Part shown: piece after piece, positions 7,431 through 16,710 of the stretch
How positions within the stretch are numbered: the stretch's first letter is position 1
Layout: each line of letters opens with the position of its first letter
Assembly (NCBI GenBank): GCA_965223125.1
Contig: OZ244984.1
Span: forward strand, 3,038,001-3,102,000
Length of the DNA stretch: 64,000 nucleotides
Reading direction: 5' to 3'
Source of the DNA: Pacificispira sp965223125
Lineage (GTDB): Bacteria > Pseudomonadota > Alphaproteobacteria > UBA8366 > Aestuariispiraceae
Notes under the pieces: generated by a model
What the model saw: the letters and a program-made list of their open reading frames with translations, nothing else
The model's database searches: none
Told to the model about the DNA's origin: nothing
Translations under genes and position numbers: made by a program

Positions 7431-8792
7431 ATGCCATTCATGATGCAGATTCGTTCCGAGTTTCCGAAATACCTGCGTCGATGTGCAGGTGGATTCTTTG
7501 TGTCCGGATTGGTTCTGGGATTATCTGGATGCGGTATTTTCGGTGACGATGATGCCCCACCGCTACCGGGAACCCGTGTTGCCGTGATGCTGGTCGATAC
7601 TGATGCGGAACCGGATCAGCGCCTTGCGGATTTGCGGGTGAAGCTGCCTGCACCCTATGTGAACGAGTCCTGGCCGCAGGGTGGCGGTTTCCCCGATCAT
7701 GCGATGCACCATTTGCAATCCTCCGATATTCTGAAGGAGGCATGGCGTGTTAGCATCGGTGAGGGTTCCGAGGATCGTCGCCGCCTTCTCTCCGGTCCCG
7801 TCGTGGCGGAAGGGCGGGTCTATACGATGGATGCGGATTTCGAAGTTCGGGCCTTCGATGCCGAAACCGGAAAGCGTCTCTGGGACTACGAGCCGGAAAT
7901 ACCCCGCCGTGATGGTGATGCCTTTGGCGGCGGCATAGCCTTTGCCGATCATATGATCTTTGTCACCACCGGTTATGCAAAAGTCTTTGCGCTGAATGCC
8001 CGCACGGGGGAACTGATCTGGGAGCAGCGCGCACCAGGCCCGCTGCGCGCGGCCCCGGCGGTTGCGGAAGGCAAGGTGCTTGTAATCTCCATCGATAATC
8101 GGCTGACGGCGTATAATGCCGATACCGGGGAAGAAATCTGGTTCCATGCCGGGTTCGCGGAAACTGCGGGCCTGCTTGGCGGGGCCAGTGCGGCGGTTAC
8201 CGATGGCACCGCCATCGTTCCCTATTCTTCAGGTGAGTTGTTTTCGCTGCGGATGCTGACTGGCCGCCCGAACTGGTCCGACAGCCTGGTTTCCGTCCGT
8301 CGGATCGATGCGCTGGCCTCCCTGGCCGACATCCGGGCGCGGCCTGTCGTGGACCGGGGCGTCGTTTATGCGATCAGCCATGGCGGACGTATGGTCGCGC
8401 TGGACCTTGCTTCCGGGGCACGGGTCTGGGATCGGCGGATTGGCGGCATTCAGACGCCCTGGGTTGCCGGAGAATTCCTGTATGTCGTGACGCTGGATCA
8501 GACGATCCTGTGCATGACGCGCCGGGGTGGACGGGTGCGCTGGGCGACCCCGCTGCCGAATTACGAAGATCCAGAAGACCTGGAGGATCCGATCACCTGG
8601 ACCGGCCCGGTGCTGGTTTCCGACCGTCTGTTGCTCGGCAATTCGCTGGGCGAACTCTGGTCGGTATCGCCCTATGACGGGTCGCCCCTGGGGCGGATTG
8701 ATCTGGGATCCCGGATAGATGTGCCGCCGGTGGTGGCAAACGGGACCGTCTATGTCCAGACCGAGTCCGGCAACCTCATCGCCCTGCGGTAA
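7431..8792 (+). CDS. bamB: Outer membrane assembly lipoprotein BamB
   Basis: A 453-residue lipoprotein with lipobox LGLSGC at about residues 29-34, followed by repeated PQQ-type beta-propeller blades. Blade signatures such as AFDAETGKRLWDYE, ALNARTGELIWEQ and AYNADTGEEIWFH are visible. BamB is the eight-bladed propeller subunit of the Bam complex and helps BamA insert beta-barrel proteins in the outer membrane. GGCGGAGA sits immediately before the first ATG, and a second ATG (7440) is also possible. Its position between the YfgM-like gene and der is the conserved order. Confidence 0.93.
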   Translation: MPFMMQIRSEFPKYLRRCAGGFFVSGLVLGLSGCGIFGDDDAPPLPGTRVAVMLVDTDAEPDQRLADLRVKLPAPYVNESWPQGGGFPDHAMHHLQSSDILKEAWRVSIGEGSEDRRRLLSGPVVAEGRVYTMDADFEVRAFDAETGKRLWDYEPEIPRRDGDAFGGGIAFADHMIFVTTGYAKVFALNARTGELIWEQRAPGPLRAAPAVAEGKVLVISIDNRLTAYNADTGEEIWFHAGFAETAGLLGGASAAVTDGTAIVPYSSGELFSLRMLTGRPNWSDSLVSVRRIDALASLADIRARPVVDRGVVYAISHGGRMVALDLASGARVWDRRIGGIQTPWVAGEFLYVVTLDQTILCMTRRGGRVRWATPLPNYEDPEDLEDPITWTGPVLVSDRLLLGNSLGELWSVSPYDGSPLGRIDLGSRIDVPPVVANGTVYVQTESGNLIALR

Positions 8793-8824
8793 GTCGCGCG
8801 CGAAACGATAGAAAGATTACCTCC

Positions 8825-10240
8825 ATGGCCGTTGTCGCCATCGTTGGCCGCCCGAATGTCGGCAAATCAACTCTGTTCAATCGCTTGGTGGGCAAGCGCC
8901 TGGCCATTGTCGATGACACACCGGGCGTCACCCGTGACCGTCGTGAGGGGGATGGGAGCATCAGCGACCTTCGGTTCCGCGTGATGGATACCGCCGGGTT
9001 TGAGGATGCCAATGACGACAGTCTGGAAGCACGCATGCGCCGTCAGACCGAGCGCGCGATCCAGGATGCGGATGTGGCGATCCTGCTGATTGATGCCCGC
9101 GCCGGGGTCACGCCACTGGACGAGCGCTTCGCAAACCTTCTGCGCAAGGGTCGCACACCGATCATCCTGGTCGCAAATAAATGCGAGGGTCGCGCCGGGC
9201 AGCCGGGATTGCTGGAGTCCTTCTCATTGGGGCTGGGGGAGCCAATTCCCTTCTCCGCTGAACATGGGGAGGGGCTGTCGGACCTTTATGATGCCCTGCG
9301 TCCCTATGTCCGGGACAGGGCAAAGGCCGCCCCGGCACTGGAGATGCCGGAATTCGACATCGACCTGCCGGAGGATTCGGAGCTTGAGGATGACCCGGAG
9401 CGCCCGGAGGCAGGCTCGCCGGAGCGCCCGCTTCAGCTTGCTATCGTCGGTCGGCCCAATGTCGGCAAATCAACGCTGATCAATCGCTATCTGGGCGAGG
9501 ACCGCCTGCTCACAGGACCGGAGGCAGGGATCACGCGGGATTCAATCGCCATCGACTGGGTGTGGAAAGACAAGCATATCCGCATCGTCGATACCGCCGG
9601 TCTGCGCCGTCGTGCCCGCGTCTCTGAAAAGGTTGAACGTCTGTCCGCCGCCGATACAAGGCGCACCATCGATTTCGCGGAAGTCGTGGTTCTGGTGCTG
9701 GATGCCGATGACATGCTGGAGAAGCAGGATCTGACCATTGCCCGCCAGGTGATTGAGGAAGGTCGCGCCCTGGTGATTGCCGCAAACAAATGGGATGCAG
9801 TCGAAAATCGCCCGGAACAGCTCCAGAAGCTGCGGGATCGGTTGCAGACCTCGCTGACCCAGTTGCGCGGCGTTCCCGTGGTGACGATGTCGGCCCTGGA
9901 AGGGCGCAATCTCGACAAGCTGCTGGCCGAGGCTTTCCGCATCCACAAGGTCTGGAACAAGCGGATTTCCACCTCGAAACTGAATGGCTGGCTGGAGCGC
10001 ATGGTGGATGCCCATCCGCCGCCTTTGTCCAAGGGTCGCCGGATCAAACTGCGCTACATCACCCAGGCGAAAACACGACCGCCGACCTTTGCATTGTTCG
10101 CATCCCAGGCGGAAAATCTGCCGGAAGCCTATATTCGCTATCTGGTCAATGGGTTGCGGTCGGATTTCGGTATGGATGGGGTTCCATTGCGCCTGAATGT
10201 CCGGCAGGGTAAGAATCCCTACCAGCCGCAGAAACGATAG
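8825..10240 (+). CDS. der: Ribosome-assembly GTPase Der (EngA)
   Basis: A 471-residue protein with two tandem GTPase domains. Each has a Walker A GRPNVGKST (about residues 8-16 and 209-217), and DTPGVTRD, DTAG and NKCE/NKWD motifs follow. A C-terminal KH-like domain ends with KNPYQPQKR. Der acts in 50S ribosomal subunit maturation. Length and domain order are normal. The two Walker regions are nearly identical in DNA, which reflects the ancient domain duplication and is not a separate repeat element. Confidence 0.97.
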   Translation: MAVVAIVGRPNVGKSTLFNRLVGKRLAIVDDTPGVTRDRREGDGSISDLRFRVMDTAGFEDANDDSLEARMRRQTERAIQDADVAILLIDARAGVTPLDERFANLLRKGRTPIILVANKCEGRAGQPGLLESFSLGLGEPIPFSAEHGEGLSDLYDALRPYVRDRAKAAPALEMPEFDIDLPEDSELEDDPERPEAGSPERPLQLAIVGRPNVGKSTLINRYLGEDRLLTGPEAGITRDSIAIDWVWKDKHIRIVDTAGLRRRARVSEKVERLSAADTRRTIDFAEVVVLVLDADDMLEKQDLTIARQVIEEGRALVIAANKWDAVENRPEQLQKLRDRLQTSLTQLRGVPVVTMSALEGRNLDKLLAEAFRIHKVWNKRISTSKLNGWLERMVDAHPPPLSKGRRIKLRYITQAKTRPPTFALFASQAENLPEAYIRYLVNGLRSDFGMDGVPLRLNVRQGKNPYQPQKR

Positions 10241-10257
10241 AAGGCAGTGGTATAAGG

Positions 10258-10692
10258 ATGAGGGTTTTGGGCCATGCAACCAGGTTCCGGGCATTTCGTG
10301 CATCGTTGGCGGCGGTAGTTCTGCTGATCGTAGCGGGATGCGACCAGTTGGATGGTGCTCAACTCTTCACACCGACCTCAACCGCTTATGACGGGGCCTG
10401 GATCGGCGATCTCAGCGTCACCTTTCGGCAGGAGGAATGTCGGTTGTCGCGTGGCGGCGTCCGGGTGGTTGTGGAAGGCGGGCGCATTGAAGGGGCGGTG
10501 CGCATGAACAATTATACTGCACGGGTGATGGGACTGGTTCAGGAGGACGGGGCTGTTCGTTCCGGCACCGTGCGCGGTATTCCCGGCGCAGATGAAGTCG
10601 AATTCACCGGCACCTTCGGGGAAACCAGCGCCAGCGGAACCTGGGAACAGCGCCGCTGTCGGGGCGTCTGGGACTTGCGCAAGTCCCGCTGA
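10258..10692 (+). CDS. Small hypothetical lipoprotein
   Basis: A 144-residue protein with an N-terminal signal and lipobox LIVAGC at about residues 23-28. The mature domain has many short beta strands (WIGDLSVTF, GTVRGIPGADEVEFTG, GTWEQRRCRGVWDL), suggesting a small beta-barrel or lipocalin-like fold. Two cysteines, in QEEC and RRC, may pair. It lies 17 bases after der on the same strand and may be co-transcribed. I do not recognise a named family. Confidence 0.7.
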   Translation: MRVLGHATRFRAFRASLAAVVLLIVAGCDQLDGAQLFTPTSTAYDGAWIGDLSVTFRQEECRLSRGGVRVVVEGGRIEGAVRMNNYTARVMGLVQEDGAVRSGTVRGIPGADEVEFTGTFGETSASGTWEQRRCRGVWDLRKSR

Positions 10693-10721
10693 TCAAACTC
10701 TGGAAATCCTGGACCTGAAAG

Positions 10722-11411
10722 CTACTGGACAGTTCTGGCCATTGCTGCCGTGACGAAACGGTCGGTGATGGCAGGGTCGCCCGGGGTGGGATGCGTATCC
10801 TTCGGTTCCCCCGGATAGGCGTCGCTGCGCAGTCGTGTTGCCATCGGTCCTGGATCAATAAGGTGCACGGCGATTGCGGTCTTCTGCACTTCCTGTTCAT
10901 AGCATCGCACCAGACTTTCCAACCCGGCCTTGCTGGCGGCATAGGCGGCCCAGAAGGCCTTGGGCGCACTGCCCACGGCACAGGTCGCAAAGATCGCGCT
11001 GCCAGATTGTGAGAGCCGCAGCAGTGGGTCATAGGCACGAATCAATCGCTGGTTCGCGGTAAGGTTCAGATGCAGTGTCCTGTCCCAGGTCTTCGCATCC
11101 AGATGGTGAGTCGGGGAAAGGACTCCCAACTGGGCGGCGGCACTGACCAGGATATCGAGATGCCCAAAACGCTGGTGGATTGAAGCAGCCATCAGATCGA
11201 TCTTATCCGACTCGAACAGGTCGAGCGGGGCAAGGGTAGCGCTGCCACCGGCCTTGCGGATAGCATCGTCAACCTCTTCAAGCCCGCCGACTGTCCGCGC
11301 GGTCAGAATCACATGCGCACCTTCCGCCGCGAAGCGTTTGGCAATGGCAGCCCCCAGGCCCCGACTGGCCCCGGTAACGAGAGCGAGGCGTCCATCCAGT
11401 TTTTTGATCAT
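10722..11411 (-). CDS. Short-chain dehydrogenase/reductase
   Basis: A 229-residue SDR with the NAD(P)-binding TGASRGLG at about residues 12-19, the VSAA variant of the NNAG motif, and the catalytic YAASK at about 144-148. The start ATG (11411) is five bases after the purF stop, so it is the last gene of the alr...purF run. SDR genes are often found after purF in this class of bacteria, but the substrate is not known. The frame is open to 11477 inside purF; that longer form has no family-like N-terminus. Confidence 0.85.
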   Translation of the reverse strand: MIKKLDGRLALVTGASRGLGAAIAKRFAAEGAHVILTARTVGGLEEVDDAIRKAGGSATLAPLDLFESDKIDLMAASIHQRFGHLDILVSAAAQLGVLSPTHHLDAKTWDRTLHLNLTANQRLIRAYDPLLRLSQSGSAIFATCAVGSAPKAFWAAYAASKAGLESLVRCYEQEVQKTAIAVHLIDPGPMATRLRSDAYPGEPKDTHPTPGDPAITDRFVTAAMARTVQ

Positions 11412-11415
11412 TGGA

Positions 11416-12912
11416 TTATCCGGCTTTTTGTTCGCGCAGCAGCGAGAGTTGGGCAGGTTGTTCACCCCGGCGCTCATCGAAATCGATCAGGCGGATTGGA
11501 TAGTCGCCGGAGAAGCAGGCATCGCAATAGGCGGGTTTTTCTGCATCCCGCGCGGCATGCCCCATTGCTCGGTACAGCCCGTCCATGGTGATGAAAGTGA
11601 GTGTATCACAACCAATGGCGATGCGCATTTCCTCCAGGCTCATGCGTGCGGCCATCAACTGATTGCGCTCCGGAGTGTCAACACCGTAGTAGCAGCTATG
11701 GGTCGTTGGTGGGCTGGCGATGCACATATGCACCTTGGTCGCACCCGCGGCTCGAATCATCTCGACAATCTTGCGCGACGTTGTACCCCGGACGATGGAA
11801 TCGTCGATCAGGACCACCCGCTTGCCCTCGATGACATGGCGATTGGCATTGTGTTTCAGCTTCACACCCAGATGCCGGATCTCATCCGTCGGCTCGATGA
11901 AGGTGCGCCCGACATAGTGATTGCGGATGATGCCGTATTCAAAGGGAACGCCGCTTTCCTCGGCATAGCCGATGGCGCTGGGAACACCTGAATCCGGGAT
12001 CGGGACGATGACGTCGGCATCGACCGGGTGTTCCCGCGCCAGTTCCCGCCCGATGGCCTTTCGCGCCTGATAGACGGAATGGCCCTCAACGATGCTGTCG
12101 GGGCGTGAGAAATAGATGTATTCGAACACGCAGAAGCGATCCGGCATTTTCGGGAAGGGAAACTGGCTGTGAACCCCCTTCTCGTCGATCACGACAAGTT
12201 CGCCCGGCTGGATATCGCGGATTTTTTCCGCCCCCATGATATCCAGGCCGCAGGTCTCCGACGACAGGATATAGGCGGTCGTGCCTTTCGACGGCTCGTT
12301 CAGCTTGCCCAGAACCAGTGGGCGCACACCCATAGGGTCGCGCACGCCGATCAGTTTCTTGCGGCTCATGCAGACCAGGGAATAGGCACCCTCGACCCGG
12401 CGCAGGGCGGCGATCAGGCGTTCCGTTACCGTACCCTGGGCATGGGCCATCAGATGGATCAGGGTTTCAGTATCCGTCGTCGACTGAAAGATTGAGCCGT
12501 TCTGGACCAGTTCCTTGCGCAGTCGCAGGGCGTTGGTCAGGTTGCCGTTATGGGCGACGGCCAGACCGCCGAATTCGAAATCGGCAAAAAGCGGCTGGAT
12601 GTTGCGCACCATGTCGCCGCCGGTGGTGGAGTAGCGGTTGTGGCCGATGGCGGCAAAGCCCTTCAGCTTCTCGACGATGCCGCGCGCCTTGTCGAAGACG
12701 TCGCCGACCTGCCCATTCTCTCGGTGGGCGTGGAACTCCTTGCCGTCGAAGGAGACGATCCCGGTTGCTTCCTGTCCGCGATGTTGCAGGGCGTGCAGGC
12801 CGAGTGCGGTATGTTTGGATGCATCCTCGGTGCCGTAGATGCCGAAGACCGCGCATTCCTCACGGAACTTGTCGTCATCGAAGGGGTTGGTGCTGCGGTC
12901 GATCATGGTCAT
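11416..12912 (-). CDS. purF: Amidophosphoribosyltransferase PurF
   Basis: A 498-residue enzyme for the first committed step of purine synthesis (PRPP plus glutamine to phosphoribosylamine). Cys20 in FREECAVFG is the N-terminal nucleophile exposed after removal of a 19-residue propeptide. ALHALQHRGQE follows in the glutaminase domain. The PRPP loop VVLIDDSIVRGTTS lies in the phosphoribosyltransferase domain. A C-terminal CDACFSGDYP suggests the iron-sulfur-containing (Bacillus-type) form. It lies 11 bases after cvpA, in the usual cvpA-purF order. Confidence 0.97.
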   Translation of the reverse strand: MTMIDRSTNPFDDDKFREECAVFGIYGTEDASKHTALGLHALQHRGQEATGIVSFDGKEFHAHRENGQVGDVFDKARGIVEKLKGFAAIGHNRYSTTGGDMVRNIQPLFADFEFGGLAVAHNGNLTNALRLRKELVQNGSIFQSTTDTETLIHLMAHAQGTVTERLIAALRRVEGAYSLVCMSRKKLIGVRDPMGVRPLVLGKLNEPSKGTTAYILSSETCGLDIMGAEKIRDIQPGELVVIDEKGVHSQFPFPKMPDRFCVFEYIYFSRPDSIVEGHSVYQARKAIGRELAREHPVDADVIVPIPDSGVPSAIGYAEESGVPFEYGIIRNHYVGRTFIEPTDEIRHLGVKLKHNANRHVIEGKRVVLIDDSIVRGTTSRKIVEMIRAAGATKVHMCIASPPTTHSCYYGVDTPERNQLMAARMSLEEMRIAIGCDTLTFITMDGLYRAMGHAARDAEKPAYCDACFSGDYPIRLIDFDERRGEQPAQLSLLREQKAG

Positions 12913-12923
12913 CGTGTCGGCTC

Positions 12924-13589
12924 CTATTGGTTGTCCGAACTGTCGATTACATTCTGCAATCCGTCATTGGCGGCAGGGGAATAGCCCGCCTCACCACTGG
13001 TCTTGCCGCTTTCGACGGGCGGCTGCAGTATTCTCTGGGCGTCTTCCACCGTGCTCACGGCGGCGCGGCCCGTTTCCAGTTTCTCCAGGATATAGCCGCC
13101 GACATCCTTGGGCATGGTTTCCAGCAGCGTCACACCGCCCGCCCGTACCAGTTTATAGGATCGACTATCCCGTACCGTGTCCGGAATAGAACTTTCTTCA
13201 AATATCAGGACCGCCCCCAGCAGGATCGCACAGCATATCACATATCCGACGCCGATCCCGGCCACGAAACCAAGCGCCCGGTTGATGGAACCGAGCGGGC
13301 TTTCCTTCGCGACATGGGAGAGGATTGAACTGACGATCATCAGGATCACCAGAGAACCGGCGAACAGCCCCGCACCGGCAGCGATGTCGGCAAAAAGTTC
13401 CTGACTGATCTGTTCCCGCGCGAAGGTCTGGGCATGGGGATAGCCCAGGATCGTGACGGCCAGCGCACCGACCCAGGCCCCGATCCCTGTCACCAGCCCG
13501 ACAAAACCCCAATAGGCCGCCAGCAGTCCGAACAGGGCAATGCCACCCAGAACCACCATGTCGGTTACTGTGAAGGGAAGGCTGTCCAT
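12924..13589 (-). CDS. cvpA: CvpA family membrane protein
   Basis: A 221-residue integral membrane protein with four hydrophobic segments, the first at about residues 10-27 and the last at about 100-125. GFVGLVTGI and IGSINRALGF-type stretches are typical of the colicin V production (CvpA) family. Molecular function is unsettled; links to envelope integrity and purine metabolism have been described. The C-terminal tail, about 70 residues, is polar and Ser/Gly-rich. It sits between radA and purF on the same strand with small gaps, a conserved neighbourhood. Confidence 0.9.
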   Translation of the reverse strand: MDSLPFTVTDMVVLGGIALFGLLAAYWGFVGLVTGIGAWVGALAVTILGYPHAQTFAREQISQELFADIAAGAGLFAGSLVILMIVSSILSHVAKESPLGSINRALGFVAGIGVGYVICCAILLGAVLIFEESSIPDTVRDSRSYKLVRAGGVTLLETMPKDVGGYILEKLETGRAAVSTVEDAQRILQPPVESGKTSGEAGYSPAANDGLQNVIDSSDNQ

Positions 13590-13643
13590 TCATGATCTCC
13601 ACCCGGCCCCTGAACGAAGTATGGGGACGGGGACTGAGTTGTC

Positions 13644-15062
13644 TTATCGCCTTGCATCCGCATCCAGGATACGGATCGGTCCGTCGCTGGTTGCTTCCAA
13701 TTCCCGAATGAGCTGCGAGAGATCGCTGATCGCCGTGATCGCGATATCCGCCGCCTTCGCATCCTTCGCCCCGCGCCCCAATGGCGCAATCGCCTTCGTG
13801 AAGCCAAGCTTGCCCGCTTCCTTCAGCCGCGCATCGGGGCGACCGACGGCCCGGACTTCCCCAGACAGGCCCACTTCACCGAACACCACCATGCCTGCAG
13901 GTACCGCAACGCCCGTCAGGGACGAGACGATGGCCGCCGCAACCGCAAGGTCAGCCGCAGGTTCGCCGATTCGCAGGCCGCCCGCGACGTTCAGATACAC
14001 ATCCCGACCCGATAAATCCAGCCCGCCGCGTGCTTCCAGCACCGCCAGGAGCATCGCAAGACGATTGCTGTCCCATCCCACAACCGCACGGCGTGGTGTG
14101 CCATAGGCAGAGGGGGCCACCAGCGCCTGAATCTCTACCAGCATCGGGCGCGATCCCTCGATTCCGGCAAAGACTGCTGCCCCGGCAACGCCATCCTGAC
14201 GGTCGGCAAGGAACAGGGCCGAGGGATTTTTCACTTCCTCCAGTCCGCGTTCGGTCATGTCGAATACGCCAATCTCATCGGTCGGGCCGAATCGGTTCTT
14301 GACCCCCCGCAGGATGCGGAAGGGATGGCCCCGCTCGCCTTCGAAATAGAGCACGGTATCGACCATGTGCTCCAGCACACGGGGACCGGCAATCGCGCCT
14401 TCCTTAGTAACGTGGCCGACCAGCAGGATCGCGGTACCCCGCCGCTTGGCGACCCGGATCAGTTCTTGGGCAGAAGCACGGACCTGTCCGACCGTGCCGG
14501 GTGCCGAATCCAGCAGGTCGACATACATGGTCTGGATCGAATCGATCACCGCGACGCGCGGTCCATCAGGCCGGTCGAGCGAGGCCAGAATATCGCGCAC
14601 GGAGGTCGCCGCTGCCAGTTCCACCGTCGACTCAGAGACATTCAGCCGTGCGGCACGCATGCGGATCTGTTCTATAGCCTCCTCACCAGAAATATAGGCG
14701 ACAGTCGCATGAGCGCTGAGAGAGGCGGCGGCCTGCAACAGCAGCGTCGATTTCCCGATCCCCGGATCACCCCCGATCAGCGTCGCCGATCCGTCCACCA
14801 GCCCGCCGCCCAGAACCCGGTCCAGTTCATCGATGCCCGACGTCAGGCGCGGACGCTGCTCGCTTGTTCCTTTCAGGCCGACGAAATCCAGCGCCTTGCC
14901 ACCGCCACCGCCGCTGGATCGTTTGCCGCCGCCGATGGGTGTGGCTTCGACGGCTTCCTCGACTATCGAATTCCAGGCCTCGCAGGATTCGCATTTCCCC
15001 GCCCAACGCGGTGTCACAGCGCCGCATTCCTGACAGACAAATCGTTTCGCAGTTCTGGCCAT
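13644..15062 (-). CDS. radA: DNA repair protein RadA
   Basis: A 472-residue protein with an N-terminal C4 zinc finger (CQEC...CESC, residues 10-29). A RecA-like ATPase carries Walker A GGDPGIGKST at about residues 98-107, and the RadA-specific KNRFG motif is present (VKNRFGPTDE). The C-terminal part is a Lon-protease-like domain. RadA (Sms) is a helicase that processes recombination intermediates by branch migration. Length is normal. It follows mlaF on the same strand after an 83-base gap. Confidence 0.96.
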   Translation of the reverse strand: MARTAKRFVCQECGAVTPRWAGKCESCEAWNSIVEEAVEATPIGGGKRSSGGGGGKALDFVGLKGTSEQRPRLTSGIDELDRVLGGGLVDGSATLIGGDPGIGKSTLLLQAAASLSAHATVAYISGEEAIEQIRMRAARLNVSESTVELAAATSVRDILASLDRPDGPRVAVIDSIQTMYVDLLDSAPGTVGQVRASAQELIRVAKRRGTAILLVGHVTKEGAIAGPRVLEHMVDTVLYFEGERGHPFRILRGVKNRFGPTDEIGVFDMTERGLEEVKNPSALFLADRQDGVAGAAVFAGIEGSRPMLVEIQALVAPSAYGTPRRAVVGWDSNRLAMLLAVLEARGGLDLSGRDVYLNVAGGLRIGEPAADLAVAAAIVSSLTGVAVPAGMVVFGEVGLSGEVRAVGRPDARLKEAGKLGFTKAIAPLGRGAKDAKAADIAITAISDLSQLIRELEATSDGPIRILDADARR

Positions 15063-15145
15063 CAGTGGAACGCAACTTTCATGATGCCCTCCTGATCGAG
15101 GGCGGGGCTGTCGATTGGTCGGGTGCCAGGATGTACATCCCCATC

Positions 15146-15940
15146 CTACAGTTTCCGCAGTTCCATCTTGATCGGCCCTTCAGCGGAGCCGGTGATAAAC
15201 TGGTTCACATAGTCATTGCCGGACCGGTCGATTTCGCTGACCGGGCCATGCCATATGACCTTGCCCTGGTAGAGCATCGCCATGCGGTCGGCGATGCGGC
15301 GGGCACTTGCCATGTCATGGGTGATGGTGATGGCGGTGGCACCGACCTGTTTCACGCATTTTACGATCAATTCGTCGATCACGTGTCCCATGATCGGGTC
15401 GAGGCCGGTTGTTGGCTCGTCGAAGAAGATGATGTCAGGATCGCCCGCAATGGCACGGGCGAGGCCAACGCGCTTTCGCATTCCACCCGAAAGTTCCGCC
15501 GGTGACAATTCCCCGACATCCGGTGTCAGTCCGACCTGAGCCAGTTTCTCGATGGCGATTTCCTTTGCTGGGCTGCGCCGCATGCCCTTGCCCTGCATCA
15601 GGCCGAAGGCGACATTCTCCCAGACCGGCAGGCTGTCGAACAGGGCGGCGTTCTGGAACAGCATGCCGATCCGCGCATTTACTTTTTCCCGTTCACGGGC
15701 GGTGAGATGGGTAATGGGTTGACCATCGATCTCGATCTCGCCTTCTTCCGGGGTCATCAGGCCCAGAATGCATTTCAGCATCACGGATTTTCCGGTACCG
15801 GAGCCGCCGATGATTACCACCGATTCCTGCGGCATCACATCCAGCGAGAAGCCCTGAAGGATGCGCTTTTCGCCGAACCGCTTGTGGACATTGATCAGGC
15901 GGATCTTCGGGGTGCTGCGGTCGGTCGGATCCTGTGTCAT
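15146..15940 (-). CDS. mlaF: Mla-type ABC transporter ATPase (phospholipid transport)
   Basis: A 264-residue ATPase with Walker A GGSGTGKS at about residues 42-49, signature LSGGMRKRVGLARA, Walker B IIFFDEPTTGLD and the switch His in ITHDM. The pattern matches MlaF/Ttg2A, the ATPase of the system that moves phospholipids between inner and outer membrane. The ATG at 15940 overlaps the mlaE stop by 4 bases. The periplasmic MlaD, MlaC and MlaB components are not in this window. Confidence 0.92.
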   Translation of the reverse strand: MTQDPTDRSTPKIRLINVHKRFGEKRILQGFSLDVMPQESVVIIGGSGTGKSVMLKCILGLMTPEEGEIEIDGQPITHLTAREREKVNARIGMLFQNAALFDSLPVWENVAFGLMQGKGMRRSPAKEIAIEKLAQVGLTPDVGELSPAELSGGMRKRVGLARAIAGDPDIIFFDEPTTGLDPIMGHVIDELIVKCVKQVGATAITITHDMASARRIADRMAMLYQGKVIWHGPVSEIDRSGNDYVNQFITGSAEGPIKMELRKL

Positions 15941-16710
15941 TGCGCGAAAAACAGCTCCGTAATCAGGTAGTTGGCGATCAGGATCAGGATCGAGGCGCTG
16001 ACCACCGCATTGGTCGTCGCGGCCCCAACGCCCTGCGCCCCACCTTTGCTGTTGAAGCCGTGATAGCATCCCATTAGGGCGACCAGAAAGCCGAAAACAG
16101 CCGCCTTTACCAATCCAGAGATCACATCCTGTGCCTGCAGGAAGTTCCAGGTATTGATCAGATAGGTCTGCTCGTTGAAGCCGAGCTTGTAGATACTCAC
16201 CACATAACCGCCGAATACCCCCATGATATCGCCTATCAACACCAGGAATGGCAGCATCGTAACCCCGGCCAGCAGGCGCGGAACAATAAGATACTTCATC
16301 GGATTGGTTGACAGGGTTTCCAGAGCATCAATCTGCTCCGTTACCCGCATCGTGCCCAGTTCAGCCGCCATCGCCGCCCCGATCCGCCCGGCGATCATAA
16401 GACCTGCCAGTACGGGCGAAAGTTCACGAGTGATCGACAGGACGACGACTGAGGGTATCGCACCCTCGGCGGAGAAACGCGCGAATCCGGTATGGCTTTG
16501 CAGAGCTAGCACCATCCCGGCAAAGAGGGTCGTCAGACCAACCACGGGCAGGGAATAATAGCCGATGTCGATGATCTGGCGCAGGATCAGGCGCGGATAG
16601 AAGGGAGGGCGGAGGCAATGGCCGATGCCGCTTAGCGCAAACAGTGTCAGCCGTCCCGTCGCGGCGAGAAAGCGCAGCGATGCGGCACCCAGTGAGCGCA
16701 ACGGATTCAT
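15937..16710 (-). CDS. mlaE: Mla-type ABC transporter permease
   Basis: A 257-residue MlaE permease with about five or six hydrophobic segments. Family-typical stretches are present: GMVLALQSHTGFARF, SITRELSPVLAGLMIAGRIG and AAMAAELGTMRVTEQIDAL. It forms the membrane part of the phospholipid transporter with mlaF, whose start it overlaps. Its own start overlaps the alr stop (ATGA), so alr, mlaE and mlaF are translationally coupled. Confidence 0.93.
   Translation of the reverse strand: MNPLRSLGAASLRFLAATGRLTLFALSGIGHCLRPPFYPRLILRQIIDIGYYSLPVVGLTTLFAGMVLALQSHTGFARFSAEGAIPSVVVLSITRELSPVLAGLMIAGRIGAAMAAELGTMRVTEQIDALETLSTNPMKYLIVPRLLAGVTMLPFLVLIGDIMGVFGGYVVSIYKLGFNEQTYLINTWNFLQAQDVISGLVKAAVFGFLVALMGCYHGFNSKGGAQGVGAATTNAVVSASILILIANYLITELFFAQ

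Noticed and set aside
8840..9480. Repeated DNA at the two Walker motifs of der
   Set aside because: Explained by the tandem GTPase domains of the Der protein, not by a separate repeat element.
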